32,963 nt of DNA from the IMG/VR virus record IMGVR_UViG_3300014838_000049, positions 1 through 32,963 of that record, one strand, 5' to 3'. Shown here one piece after another: positions 19,618 through 28,632 of this stretch. Source of the DNA: a virus. The notes below the pieces were generated by a model. The model ran no database searches. It was not told the DNA's origin and saw only the letters and a list, made by a program, of their open reading frames with translations. The number at the start of each line of letters is the position of its first letter. The stretch's first letter is position 1. Made by a program: the position numbers and the translations under genes.

Positions 19618-21037
19618 AGTCTTTGACCATCAGATCAAAATGCCGCCGGTGCTGCAGATGCGGCCCTACCAGCAGCGCTGGATCGACGACGATACCCGAT
19701 TCAAGTGCGCCGTAAAGTCGGCCCGCATCGGCTATTCGTTCGCCACCGCCTATCGCCGCGATGAGATCTCGATGCGGATTCCCGGGCGCACCACAACAGT
19801 GCTTTCGGCCTCGAAAGCACAATCTATCGAATTTGTGGAAACTGCGGCGAAGCTTTGCCAACTGATGGGCGGCACAGCCCAGATGGTTGCGAATGAAGAT
19901 TTCGTCGACGCCCTGGGCCGCATCGAAGCTATCCAAAGCAAGATCAGTTTTCCCAACGGTAGCCGCATCATCGCGCTGCCGGCGAATCCCCGCACCGCCC
20001 GCGGCTACCCCGGAGATGCGGTGCTAGATGAATTCGCACACCACGAAGATAGTTACGCGATCTTCGCCGCCGTCTTCCGCCAGGTGGCGCTGGGCAACTC
20101 ACTTGAAGTGTTATCGACGCCGAATGGCGAGCAGGGCAAGTTCTATGACATTGCGCGCGATCTTGGGCTTGACCTTGGAGTCGCGCCCACGGATCTGGCG
20201 GTAAAGAAAAATGGATGGAGCGGGCATTGGGTGGACGTCCACAAGGCAGTGGCTGAAGGCTGCCCCATCAACATCGAGGAAATGCGTCGCGGCTTGAACG
20301 ACGACGATACCTGGAATCAGGAATTTCTCTGCGTCTTCCTCAAATCAACTGGCGCGTGGCTTACTCTCGATCTCATCTCCGCCTGCGAAGACGCGGGCGC
20401 TACGGTCGATCTGCCGCCGGGCTTCGTTCCCCTCGGGCGCCTCCACGCCGGAATCGACGTGGGCCGCGATCACGATGCCACTTGTCTCTGGCTTGATGAG
20501 CAGATAGGCGATATTGCGTGGACCCGTGCGGTGATCAAGCTGCACGCCATGTCTTTTCCTGAACAGGCGAAGCGCCTGAATCCCATCGTGAAGATGGCGA
20601 CACGCGCCGCAATCGACAAAACCGGCATGGGTGTAGGCCTCTTCGATCTACTGAACCTCGATAACATGGGCCGTTTGATGGGTGTGAGCTTCGCTGGGAC
20701 CAACGATAACGGCGTAAAGATGAAGACCGACTTGGCTATCCGCATCAAAAAACGATTTGAGCAGATGCGCAGCCGAATCCCTTATGACCCGCAAATTCGC
20801 GCGGAGCTGCAGGCCATCAAGCGCCAGGCCACATCGACCGGCGTTACCTTCGACGCGCCGCGCGTCGAGGTGGATACGGCTGTCGCCGGCGGACCTAAGA
20901 AAAAGATATTCGCGCACGCCGACGCGTTCTGGGCGAAAGCGCTGGCTGATATGGCGGCGGATTCGGGGTTCATCCAGTTGGGCATGCAGACCCCAGCGAA
21001 GGCCACGTCGTATACGCAGATGAAAGGATACTTGTGA
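19610..21037 (+). CDS. terminase large subunit, Mu gp28-type
   Basis: 475 residues. The ATPase half has a variant Walker A, KSARIGYS (36-43), Walker B AVLDEFAHHED (137-147) and a coupling motif LSTPNG (169-173). The nuclease half starts at about 278 with GIDVGRDHD (Asp283), then AIDKTGMG, and a final acidic residue in HADAFWAKALA. It drives ATP-powered packaging and cuts the DNA. The Walker A resembles the KSARVGYS form described for lambda gpA. Stop and next start overlap (TGATG). Confidence 0.88.
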   Translation: MIEVFDHQIKMPPVLQMRPYQQRWIDDDTRFKCAVKSARIGYSFATAYRRDEISMRIPGRTTTVLSASKAQSIEFVETAAKLCQLMGGTAQMVANEDFVDALGRIEAIQSKISFPNGSRIIALPANPRTARGYPGDAVLDEFAHHEDSYAIFAAVFRQVALGNSLEVLSTPNGEQGKFYDIARDLGLDLGVAPTDLAVKKNGWSGHWVDVHKAVAEGCPINIEEMRRGLNDDDTWNQEFLCVFLKSTGAWLTLDLISACEDAGATVDLPPGFVPLGRLHAGIDVGRDHDATCLWLDEQIGDIAWTRAVIKLHAMSFPEQAKRLNPIVKMATRAAIDKTGMGVGLFDLLNLDNMGRLMGVSFAGTNDNGVKMKTDLAIRIKKRFEQMRSRIPYDPQIRAELQAIKRQATSTGVTFDAPRVEVDTAVAGGPKKKIFAHADAFWAKALADMAADSGFIQLGMQTPAKATSYTQMKGYL

Positions 21038-22518
21038 TGGCCGACGAAAAAGTTCAAGACCTTCCCGCGCTTCCGCCCCAAGGCGAGATGATCCCCGCCA
21101 ACAGCATGTACATGCAGCAGCTCTCGCTCTATCGGAACACCTTCGCCTTCGGCGGCACGCGCAATCCTACCGAGATCTGGGCGGCCATGACCTACAACAT
21201 GCCCCAGGTGATGGCCTACTTCCGCGAGCTGGAGGACAAGGACGAAGACGTCTCCAATGCTTTGGATGGGCTCAAACTGAGTGTGACCGAGCGGGCGCAG
21301 TCCGTGTTGCCGGCCGATGACCAGGACACGCAGGCCGTCGAGATCAAGGAATTCATCGAGACGCAGCTCAAGCGTTTCAACTTCGATGAGGTCCTTGATT
21401 GCATGCTCGACGCGCCCGGCTATGGCTTCAGCGTGCAGGAGATGATCTTTGACGTGAGCGCCGGCCAGGCCGAACTGCTGCGGATTGAAGACTGTCCGCA
21501 GGAGCTGTTTCTCTTCGGCAACCGTTTCTATCCGCAGGTGGGATCGCTGCAGCTGCTCGACAATCCCTGGGCCTCCGAGGGCCAGCCCGTTCCGGAACAG
21601 AAGTTCCTCATCTTCACCTATCGCAAGCGCGGGCGCAATCGCATGGGCCGCCCCTTGTTGAAGTCGGTCTTCTGGCCGAGCTGGTTCAAGCGCAACATCC
21701 AGCGCCTCTGGATGCAGTTCGCCGAAAAAGGCCCTGGCACCGCGGTGGTGCGGTACAACGATCCGGATAACGAGCAGGAACGGCAGCAGGCCGCGGCGAT
21801 CGCCCAGGCGATCGTAGACAACGTGGCGATCGCCGTGCCCAAGAGCTTCGAGTATGACCAGGAGCTGCTCAAGATTGCGCGCTCGCAGGATCCCAAGGTC
21901 TACGAGAACTTCTTCCAGAAGATGCAGTACGCCGTTGTGCGGCGCATCCAGGGCGAAACTTTGACCAGCTTCGGAAACGAGGGTGGCACCGGATCGAACG
22001 CACAAGGCAAAACCCACGCCGACACTTTCGATACGCGGTCGGTCAGCTTGTCGAAGGCGCTGATGGCTGTGGTCAACGATCAATTCGTGCGCCCCATGGT
22101 GCTGTGGAATTACGGCCCAAACGCTCCGATGCCGAAGTGGATGGTGGAGATCAAGGACGGCGGCGACCTGGTCAAGCGCCTGGCCGTGGACGCGGGCCTG
22201 CAGCGCATGGGTAAGAAGTTCAATGTGGGCTATGTCACCGAGCGCTATGATGTGCCGCCGGCCACCGGTGAGAATGCCGAAAATCCGGACGACGTGCTTG
22301 TGCCCAACGTCAACGCTCCCCGGGTCGCGATCGCGGACCAGGCGCGGGCCACCTTTGCCGAGGATGCCGCGCGCCGCGTGCTGGTGGAAGCCCAGGCGCA
22401 TCGCGAGATGGGCGAGTTCGACAAGCTGTTCGATCAATTGCACGGCGACGCGGCCGGGCTGCTGAAGGAGCGCGTGGGCGAGCTGGCCCGCGCGGCCACG
22501 CCCGTAGAAAGGCCGTAG
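21037..22518 (+). CDS. portal protein, Mu gp29-type (DUF935)
   Basis: 493 residues from the ATG at 21037 (AAAGGA upstream; a GTG one codon earlier is also open). Features of the DUF935 portal family: MPQVMAYFRELEDKDEDVSNALDGLKLSV split over residues about 51-80, a GYGFSVQEM stretch, RRIQGETLTSFG, and ALMAVVNDQFVRPMVLWNYG. The portal forms the dodecameric DNA channel at one capsid vertex and docks the terminase. The gene order terminase-portal-F is that of Mu. Confidence 0.88.
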   Translation: MADEKVQDLPALPPQGEMIPANSMYMQQLSLYRNTFAFGGTRNPTEIWAAMTYNMPQVMAYFRELEDKDEDVSNALDGLKLSVTERAQSVLPADDQDTQAVEIKEFIETQLKRFNFDEVLDCMLDAPGYGFSVQEMIFDVSAGQAELLRIEDCPQELFLFGNRFYPQVGSLQLLDNPWASEGQPVPEQKFLIFTYRKRGRNRMGRPLLKSVFWPSWFKRNIQRLWMQFAEKGPGTAVVRYNDPDNEQERQQAAAIAQAIVDNVAIAVPKSFEYDQELLKIARSQDPKVYENFFQKMQYAVVRRIQGETLTSFGNEGGTGSNAQGKTHADTFDTRSVSLSKALMAVVNDQFVRPMVLWNYGPNAPMPKWMVEIKDGGDLVKRLAVDAGLQRMGKKFNVGYVTERYDVPPATGENAENPDDVLVPNVNAPRVAIADQARATFAEDAARRVLVEAQAHREMGEFDKLFDQLHGDAAGLLKERVGELARAATPVERP

Positions 22519-22519
22519 C

Positions 22520-23359
22520 GTGGCTCTCGGCTTTCATCTTGGCAACCCGGGCGACACGGGTATCCAGCGCCGCTTGGGCGACACGCTGGCGCGGCATCTG
22601 GCCGCCGCCGATTTGCTCGGCCGTTTGCAGATCATGCGCCATGCGCATAAGAAAACCGGCAAGCTGCTGCCCATCTCTCCCAGCAGCCGCGTGGCGCGAT
22701 TCGCCGAAGATCCGCACGACCAGGTCACTGGCGGGTTCAGCTTCGATCTTCCCAACGACGATGCGCAGCGCTTCATCCAGGCGCTGACTCCGGTTACGCG
22801 CCAAGTGTTTGACGGCCTCACCGCGCAATACCAGCGCGATGCGTTCACCCTGGCCGGCGTGAGCGACGTGCGGTTGATCGAGAAGATTCGCGACAGCCTG
22901 GCCGAGATCGCACGCGATGGCGGCACGGCGCAGGACTTCCACGCCGCGGTGCGCAAACTCGCCGGCGATGCGGCCGTGGACGGGCTGAACGCCTTCACGC
23001 TCGACACCGCATTTCAGACCGCGATGCAGAAGGCGTATTCGAGCGGCCGCCTGGAACAGATGCGCGAGCCCTCGACAATGGACGCGCTGCCCTTCTGGCA
23101 GTATTGGACCGTCGGCGACCTGCGCGTGCGGCCTGAACATGCGGTGCTTGACGGCTTCATGGCTCGCGCGATAGACCCTGTATGGATTAAGATTTATCCG
23201 CCGTCCGGATTCAACTGCCGCTGCTCGGTAGTGCCGATCCCCGCTAAGGAAGCGTTGAAGATCGATCCGGATGCGGGCGAGGGCGGCATTGAACGGCTGC
23301 CGCTTCTGGCTCGCGCACTGGTTCCGCAGCGCGGTTTCCACACTCTGATCCACGCATAA
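22520..23359 (+). CDS. head morphogenesis protein, Mu gp30/SPP1 gp7-like (F-like)
   Basis: 279 residues from a GTG at 22520, two bases after the portal stop. The C-terminal region carries TAFQTAMQKAYSSGRLEQM, PFWQYWTVGDLRVRPEHAVLDG and GFNCRCSVVPI, the diagnostic elements of the phage Mu F / SPP1 gp7 minor head protein family. These proteins bind the portal and act in early head assembly. The N-terminal part is more variable. Confidence 0.85.
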   Translation: MALGFHLGNPGDTGIQRRLGDTLARHLAAADLLGRLQIMRHAHKKTGKLLPISPSSRVARFAEDPHDQVTGGFSFDLPNDDAQRFIQALTPVTRQVFDGLTAQYQRDAFTLAGVSDVRLIEKIRDSLAEIARDGGTAQDFHAAVRKLAGDAAVDGLNAFTLDTAFQTAMQKAYSSGRLEQMREPSTMDALPFWQYWTVGDLRVRPEHAVLDGFMARAIDPVWIKIYPPSGFNCRCSVVPIPAKEALKIDPDAGEGGIERLPLLARALVPQRGFHTLIHA

Positions 23360-23370
23360 AATCAGGCGAA

Positions 23371-24801
23371 TTGAGGGTCCACACTGCGCTTCGTGGCGTA
23401 GTCCTCACCATCCGCCCCGGCTGTTTCTTCCTCCCCCACGACCGCACGCAAAGTCAAGATACTTGGGTCGTGGCCGCACTTACCAAAACAGTCGACGGTA
23501 CGCCCCTTGCTGCGGACGACTTCGCATATGTAGGCGATGGCAAGGATATTTCGACCTGGCATCTGCCGGTCGATAAGAAGCACATCGACTCCGCCGTAAA
23601 GATGTTTGGGCATGAACAGCATGTGCCCGCATCCGCCAAAGGTGCGGTGGCGCGCAAGATCGCCTCTAAGGCCAAAGCCGCTGGCATCGACACCAAAGAC
23701 TTCGAATCGAAGTACTGCAAATCCACAGAGCATGCCGACTTCGACAACGGCTGGGTGCAGATCTTCCGCACCGGAAGCTACGGCCCGAAAGGCACCTTCA
23801 GCGCCGACGATCTCGACCGCGTGGTGCGCAACTATGATCCCGATTTCCATGAAGCGCCCGCCTGTATCGGCCATCCCAAGGATGATCTGCCTGCGTTTGG
23901 CTGGGCCTCTCGCCTGATGCGCGACGGCGATACGCTCCTGGCGAAGTTCAAGGAGGTCGAGCCCAGCTTTGAATCCGCGGTGAAAGCCGGCCGCTACAAG
24001 AAACGCTCGGCCGCATTCTATCTCGACGCCGACGGCAAGATCCAGAATCTGCGCCATGTGGCGTTCCTGGGCGCGCAACCGCCCGAGGTCAAGGGACTCA
24101 AGAATCTCAATTTTGAAGACAACGGCCGCACGTTCACTGAGGTGGACTTCGGCGAGGAGGAAGCTGTGGCAGCAGAAACCGACAAGACTATCCGCGAACA
24201 AATCGCCGCATTTTTCGCTGAGATGTTCAGCAAGAAACCCGGTGAGGCAGTGACCTTCAGCGAAGCTGACGCCAAGCGCATCGCCACTGAAGCTGCGACC
24301 GCCGCTGCCGCTCCACTGCAGGCGAAGGTCACGGAGCTGGAAGGCAAGCTGACGCAGCAGACCGCGAAGTTCGCGGAGCGGGAGACCGCGATTGCGGCCA
24401 GCGAGACCGGGCAGAAGTCGATCGATGCCGTCAACCGGCTCAAGTCTGCGGGTAAGTGGATTCCGGCCTTCGAGAAGATGGGCATGACCAAGATCTTCGA
24501 CGAGCTGGCCAAGCTCACTGTGACAGTGGAGTTCGGCGAGGGCGACGCGAAGAAGACGGTGACGCCGCTGGAGCTGCAGGTGCTCTTCCTCGAAGGGCTG
24601 CCCAAGATTGTGCCTGGTGGACGCCTGACCGAAATCTCCGCGCCTGCCCGTGCCAGGAACGGCAAGGATGATCCGTTGACGGTCGCAGCCCGCGCACGCC
24701 AGAAGGAAAAGAACATCACGTTCGGCGAGGCCTTATCGCAGGTCGCCGAAGAACAGCCTGAGCTGACTGTGGCCGGCAACGCTGCGGGCGGCGCGGTCTA
24801 A
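23371..24801 (+). CDS. prohead protease/scaffold protein with an extra N-terminal domain
   Basis: 476 residues from a TTG at 23371; a GTG at 23470 (codon 34) is an equally reasonable start since residues 2-33 look unconserved. Residues about 46-118 (LAADDFAYVGDG ... HIDSAVKMF ... GAVARKIASKAKAAGID) resemble a small domain often found alone in phage proteins (DUF6582-like). The Mu gpI-type protease follows at about 125-245 (ACIGHPKDDLPAFGWAS, KKRSAAFY with Ser213, HVAFLGAQPPEVKGL). The C-terminal part, with a coiled coil at about 310-350, is the scaffold (Z-like). It matures the capsid. Confidence 0.8.
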   Translation: MRVHTALRGVVLTIRPGCFFLPHDRTQSQDTWVVAALTKTVDGTPLAADDFAYVGDGKDISTWHLPVDKKHIDSAVKMFGHEQHVPASAKGAVARKIASKAKAAGIDTKDFESKYCKSTEHADFDNGWVQIFRTGSYGPKGTFSADDLDRVVRNYDPDFHEAPACIGHPKDDLPAFGWASRLMRDGDTLLAKFKEVEPSFESAVKAGRYKKRSAAFYLDADGKIQNLRHVAFLGAQPPEVKGLKNLNFEDNGRTFTEVDFGEEEAVAAETDKTIREQIAAFFAEMFSKKPGEAVTFSEADAKRIATEAATAAAAPLQAKVTELEGKLTQQTAKFAERETAIAASETGQKSIDAVNRLKSAGKWIPAFEKMGMTKIFDELAKLTVTVEFGEGDAKKTVTPLELQVLFLEGLPKIVPGGRLTEISAPARARNGKDDPLTVAARARQKEKNITFGEALSQVAEEQPELTVAGNAAGGAV

Positions 24802-24902
24802 AACTTCCGAGCGGATGCCGCGTTGTTTGAATTGCGGCATCCGGCGACGCGGGGCTCGCGATTGCCCCGCAGCTTTTGAAACCTCAGCCCCGAGGAGGGC
24901 AC

Positions 24903-25316
24903 ATGGCGAACATTTACGTTGAAGCAAAAGGCCCCAAGGGCGGACAGTTCAAGGAATCTCTGCTGCCCACGGCCGTATCCGGCTACGAGCGCGGCCTGGC
25001 CGTCGTCTACGGCGCCGATGCTTATCACGCCACTCTCGCCGGCGCGGCAGCCGCCGCGATCGGGATCATGGAAGAGGATGCGCTGAATGTCGCCAATCCC
25101 ACCGCGGTGGTCGAGTTCGGCCAGGTGGTGGCGCAGATCGGCGCCAACGTGGCGGCCGGGCAGTCTCTCGCGGTGAATGCCGCGGGGCAGCTCGTGCCCG
25201 CGGTCGCGACCAACCCGATCGTTGCCGTTGCCCTGGAGGCTCAGGTCTACGTTGCGCCGGGCAGCTTCGCCAATGTTTTTGTGCTGGGATTCTTCGGCAC
25301 CGTGATCCATCCGTAG
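24903..25316 (+). CDS. capsid decoration/head protein
   Basis: 137 residues from the ATG at 24903, GAGGAGG upstream. It is rich in Ala, Val and Gly with short beta strands (GQVVAQIGANVAAGQSLAVN then GQLVPAV and FANVFVLGFFGTV), the look of DUF2190-type or trimeric decoration proteins encoded just before the major capsid protein. It would stabilise the expanded head from outside. Family assignment is by position and composition. Confidence 0.6.
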   Translation: MANIYVEAKGPKGGQFKESLLPTAVSGYERGLAVVYGADAYHATLAGAAAAAIGIMEEDALNVANPTAVVEFGQVVAQIGANVAAGQSLAVNAAGQLVPAVATNPIVAVALEAQVYVAPGSFANVFVLGFFGTVIHP

Positions 25317-25387
25317 CAGCTTGCGGGGATCGTTCAACAAGTTTCGGCAGTAACGCTTCACCCGCGATCAGCGGCAGGAGGAACTAA

Positions 25388-26464
25388 ATGGGCGGTTATG
25401 TAGGTCTTGCGCCGGCGGGCTTTCCGAATGTGGCGCTCAGCAACTACGCGAAGGAATTCGCGGACGACGATGTGCCGCTGGTGGGAGACCTGGTGTGCCC
25501 CAAGGTTCCCGTCGAGCGGCAGTCGTTTCCGTTTTTGATCTGGAACCGCGACAACCTTCGCATTCCGGGATCCACGCTGCGCGCGCCGGGCGACTCGCCT
25601 ACCACGATTCGCCGCTCCTACTCGACCAGCAATTACTTCTGCCGGTCGCACGCGCTGGAAGGCACTGTGCCTTTCGAAGACGAGGCTTACGGTCTCGGCT
25701 TGGGCTTCTCGACCAAGCAACACCTGACGGGCGACCTGATCGGCCGCATCCGCCGGGCGCGCGAGGCGGAGATTGCGGCCCTGGTACTCTCGACCGCGAA
25801 CTTCCCCAACGGCGAGACCCTCAGCTCCGGCTCGTTGTGGGACTCCTACATCACCACGCCCGCCAACGACACCACGGCCACGGTCACTTCTCATCCAATC
25901 CTGGATGTTGAGGCTGGCATGGAAGTGTTGCGCCAGGCGGCCGTGCAGGATGCCCAGATGGTCCTGATTCTCTCCAGCCCCGTGGTGCGGGTCCTGATCA
26001 ACCATCCGGACATCGTGGAGCGCTTCAAATACACCAACACGATGGGGATCATCGACTTGGACAAACTCAGTAGCGTCTTCGGCGTCAAGTGCGTGCGCGC
26101 AGGCGCATTGCAGATGTCGCAGAACAACACCCCTTCCTGGATTTGGGGCAACCATGCGTTCCTCGGGTTCACCAAGCCGAGCGCGGACCGCAACGACGTG
26201 AGCTGCGCCAAGACCTTCGTTTGGGCCGGCGGCAAGGGACCCGGCGGCGACGGCGGCACCATAGACCTCCCGGGCGCACCGGGCACCGTGGATGGCTATG
26301 GCGTGCTGGAATGGATCGACGGTCACCTCTCCAAGAAGCGCTACCTGCAGTCGGTCGACTGGTACTACGACACCCAGGTGACGGCCGCCGAGACCGGCTA
26401 TCCGATCCTGAATGCCGTCAGTGGCGAAACGATGGCCGCGATTCTGGGCGACATCGAAGGCTAA
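25388..26464 (+). CDS. major capsid protein
   Basis: 358 residues, AGGAGG before the ATG. It follows protease/scaffold and decoration genes and precedes connector genes, the capsid position. Features: an N-terminal arm (VALSNYAKEFADDDVPLVGD), a beta-rich stretch with RRSYSTSNYFCRSHALEGTV, a spine-like helix AREAEIAALVL, VLILSSPVVRVLINHPDIVERF and a C-terminal ETGYPILNAVSG. It looks like an HK97-fold capsid protein of the siphovirus/gpE-like kind rather than Mu gpT. A strong hairpin follows. Confidence 0.8.
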   Translation: MGGYVGLAPAGFPNVALSNYAKEFADDDVPLVGDLVCPKVPVERQSFPFLIWNRDNLRIPGSTLRAPGDSPTTIRRSYSTSNYFCRSHALEGTVPFEDEAYGLGLGFSTKQHLTGDLIGRIRRAREAEIAALVLSTANFPNGETLSSGSLWDSYITTPANDTTATVTSHPILDVEAGMEVLRQAAVQDAQMVLILSSPVVRVLINHPDIVERFKYTNTMGIIDLDKLSSVFGVKCVRAGALQMSQNNTPSWIWGNHAFLGFTKPSADRNDVSCAKTFVWAGGKGPGGDGGTIDLPGAPGTVDGYGVLEWIDGHLSKKRYLQSVDWYYDTQVTAAETGYPILNAVSGETMAAILGDIEG

Positions 26465-26493
26465 GAGATAACCCGCAATAGAGCAGTAGACGA

Positions 26494-26532
26494 CACAAGA
26501 GGCGCGCTTCCATAAAGGGCGCGCCTTTTGTG
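26494..26532. terminator. strong hairpin after the major capsid gene
   Basis: CACAAGAGGCGCGC (26494-26507) pairs with GCGCGCCTTTTGTG (26519-26532), 14 positions with one G-U pair, around an 11-base loop; the T4 run lies in the 3' arm. It is 30 bases past the capsid stop and 33 before the next start, so it likely attenuates downstream transcription or protects the capsid mRNA 3' end. Confidence 0.7.
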
Positions 26533-26564
26533 AATGAGAACCAGGGAACCCAAGGAGATTCGCA

Positions 26565-26714
26565 ATGGCCGCTGATCCGATGACTTCCGCCTACAAGGTG
26601 CTGTCCACGCTCAAGCACAACAACAAGGTCTACCGCAAAGGCGCTCAAGTGCGCCTCAGCGACAAAGACGCCGCTCCGCTGCTCAAGATCAAGACCGTCG
26701 AGCCCGCAAAGTAG
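26565..26714 (+). CDS. 49-residue phage protein between capsid and gp36-type genes
   Basis: ATG at 26565 with AAGGAG seven bases upstream, ending TAG at 26714. The sequence YKVLSTLKHNNKVYRKGAQV then RLSDKDAAPLLKIKTVEP follows the pattern of a small conserved phage family (Y-x-V ... L-x-HN-x-K-x-Y-x-x-G ... V-x-L-x-D-x-x-A-x-x-L-L) found at this spot in Mu-like head operons. Function unknown; probably a small structural or connector-associated protein. Confidence 0.7.
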   Translation: MAADPMTSAYKVLSTLKHNNKVYRKGAQVRLSDKDAAPLLKIKTVEPAK

Positions 26715-26717
26715 CCG

Positions 26718-27179
26718 ATGCCCTACGCGACCCAATCCGACCTGGCCCCGCTGCGCATGTCCGCGAAGGACCTGACCGAGCTTACCGTCGATGTGCCGAG
26801 CGGCGTTCCTGCAACGGATGCCGCAATCACCGCCAGCATCACGGCGGCGGCTCTGGAAGAGGCATCGGGCCGCGTGGACAGCTATTGCCGGGCGCGCTAC
26901 GTGACGCCGCTGCAGCAGTCGGACGATGTGAAGTCGCTCACCCTCGACATCGCGCAATACCTGCTCTTCAGCCGGCGGCGCGAGACGCGGATCAGCGACA
27001 CGGTGCAGCAGCGGTTTGACCAGGCCATCGCCTTCCTGAAGGACATCTCGACGGCGAGGGCTTCGCTCGATCAGCCCGCAAGCGTGGCGACGCCGCAGGG
27101 TTCGATGGCTGGACCGGAGATCTCAAAGAAGGATAGTCACCTGACCTTCAGCGAGAAGAACCTTGAGGGCTTTGTGTGA
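26718..27179 (+). CDS. Mu gp36-type connector protein (DUF1320)
   Basis: 153 residues. MPYATQSDL and AAALEEASGRVDSYCRARYVTPL, then the helix LTLDIAQYLLFSRRRE, match the DUF1320/Mu gp36 family. These are head-completion/connector proteins that bind below the portal. It starts three bases after the preceding stop and overlaps the next gene. Confidence 0.8.
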   Translation: MPYATQSDLAPLRMSAKDLTELTVDVPSGVPATDAAITASITAAALEEASGRVDSYCRARYVTPLQQSDDVKSLTLDIAQYLLFSRRRETRISDTVQQRFDQAIAFLKDISTARASLDQPASVATPQGSMAGPEISKKDSHLTFSEKNLEGFV

Positions 27180-27811
27180 TGGCCAACCTGGTCCAGGTCG
27201 ATGACAGCAAGGTGGTGGTGGCCCTGGGCCGCTTCCACCTTTCACTGGTGCAGAACGAAGAGCTGATGAACCAGATCGGCGCTTCGCAACTGCTGTCGGT
27301 GCGCCGCACCTTTCGCGACCAGGGCGTTCCCGCGGGGTCCTGGGTTCCGCTTGCGCCGAGCACCATCAAGAGCAATCCGAAGATTTACGGCGCGGGACAC
27401 AAGCTGCTGATCCGCAGGGGCATCCTCTTGAACTCGATCAACTTTCATGCGCAGCCAGGCTCGGTCACGATCGGGACTAATTTGAAGTACGCCGCGGTGC
27501 ATCAGTTCGGCTCGCAGGATCGCAGCACCGCCATCGGGCCAAAGACCGGCGCGGAAGCGAATGCCACCGTGGGCGTCAAGGCGCACCGCTATTTCCGGCT
27601 TTCGAGCGAGCTGGGCGTGGGTAAGCTGCGCGGCCATCGCCGCCGCATTCAAGGCCCGCGCAACCGCCAGCTCGTGATTGTGGGCGCGCATCGCCGCCAC
27701 CAGAACATTCCGCCACGGCCCTATCTCGTGTTCCGTCCGGAAGACCCCACGCGCATCCGCGGCATCGTCTCGCGTTACGTCACTGATGCGAAGAAGAAGG
27801 CCGGGCTATGA
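27179..27811 (+). CDS. virion morphogenesis protein, gpG-type
   Basis: 210 residues from the ATG at 27179 (TGATG overlap; a GTG one codon earlier is also possible). The order VRRTFRDQGVPAGSWVPLAPSTI, HKLLIRRGILLNSI, YAAVHQFGSQDRS and IPPRPYL is the signature of the phage virion morphogenesis (Mu gpG/P2 S) family that acts in tail completion or head-tail joining. The protein has a basic insertion at about 155-180 (GHRRRIQGPRNRQLVIVGAHRRH), an enlargement compared with typical members. Confidence 0.8.
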   Translation: MANLVQVDDSKVVVALGRFHLSLVQNEELMNQIGASQLLSVRRTFRDQGVPAGSWVPLAPSTIKSNPKIYGAGHKLLIRRGILLNSINFHAQPGSVTIGTNLKYAAVHQFGSQDRSTAIGPKTGAEANATVGVKAHRYFRLSSELGVGKLRGHRRRIQGPRNRQLVIVGAHRRHQNIPPRPYLVFRPEDPTRIRGIVSRYVTDAKKKAGL

Positions 27812-28302
27812 ACACAACCTTCCGCATTGACTACGTCGAGGCCGCGCTGCTGCAGCTTTTGAACGCCAACTTGGCCGCAGCTTACGGCGCGCCGGTGGAT
27901 ATCGATTCGCTGGGAGACAACGACTTCGACGAGAATGGACGGCTCGCACTGCGGCCGCCTTCAATCCGCGTGCGTTTCGGCGTGGCCGACTACGATCCGC
28001 TGCACGACAGCCGGCGGCTGACTTACCAGGCGAATCCGCAGTTCGAGGTGCTTTGCTTTGAATCCTCGTTGCGGTCGAAGGCCGATGAACGCAGGCAGAC
28101 GCTGATTTTGGTGGGCGTGGTGCAGGATCAGCTTTCCGGCGCGCGGCTCAACCTGGCCGATGGCAGCAAGTCCATGCCGCTCACGCTCGGCCGCGTGGCG
28201 CTGGTGGAAACGGAAGAAGGCCCCGTCGATCAGCTTTTTTCGATTGGGGTCACGGTGGAAGGCATCGCCCAGTTCAGCGGGGTCAACGCACAGTTGCCGT
28301 AA
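27808..28302 (+). CDS. Mu gp37-type protein (DUF1834-like)
   Basis: 164 residues, ATGA overlap. DYVEAALLQLLNANLAAAYG at the start, IRVRFGVADYDPLHDSRR in the middle and RVALVETEEGPVDQLFSIGV near the end fit the DUF1834/Mu gp37 family, a tail terminator-like protein made just before tail genes. The start overlap suggests translational coupling with the gpG-type gene. Confidence 0.7.
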   Translation: MNTTFRIDYVEAALLQLLNANLAAAYGAPVDIDSLGDNDFDENGRLALRPPSIRVRFGVADYDPLHDSRRLTYQANPQFEVLCFESSLRSKADERRQTLILVGVVQDQLSGARLNLADGSKSMPLTLGRVALVETEEGPVDQLFSIGVTVEGIAQFSGVNAQLP

Positions 28303-28315
28303 GGAGAAAAAAGAA

Positions 28316-28630
28316 ATGGCAAACGTACCTTCGGATTTTGTAAACATTCAGCTCAGCGCCGCAGGTATCGCGGCAGCGGGCGCCAACGGCGCGCTGCGCA
28401 TCACCGCGGCTCATTTGAGCTATCAGTTCACGCCCGGCGCGCCGGTACGCGTGCTTACCAGCGAGTGGAGCAAGGTGCTTTCGCGCGAGACGCTCAAGGG
28501 CAAGACCATCTTCGAGCTGGCCCCGGCCGTCGTGCTCACGGCCGCACCCGTTGCTGCCAAACCTCAAACGCCGGTCGCGACTAGCGCGCCGGCCGCGACT
28601 GCAAGTCAGACCGCAAAGGAAGGGAAATAG
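28316..28630 (+). CDS. small protein before the tail tube gene
   Basis: 104 residues, AAGGAG upstream. A core of about 70 residues (ALRITAAHLSYQF, APVRVLTSEWSKVLSRETL, GKTIFELAP) is followed by a Pro/Ala/Thr-rich tail (from about residue 72). It occupies the place of the DUF2635/Mu gp38 gene, but similarity is only positional. Family not recognised; likely tail or connector associated. Confidence 0.6.
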   Translation: MANVPSDFVNIQLSAAGIAAAGANGALRITAAHLSYQFTPGAPVRVLTSEWSKVLSRETLKGKTIFELAPAVVLTAAPVAAKPQTPVATSAPAATASQTAKEGK

Positions 28631-28632
28631 CC

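Noticed and set aside
20782-22443. Minus-strand ORF of 553 codons across the terminase and portal genes
   Set aside because: It is the antisense of two well-supported genes on the plus strand, has a composition typical of GC-rich shadow frames (His, Leu, Arg, Ala) and no recognisable domain.
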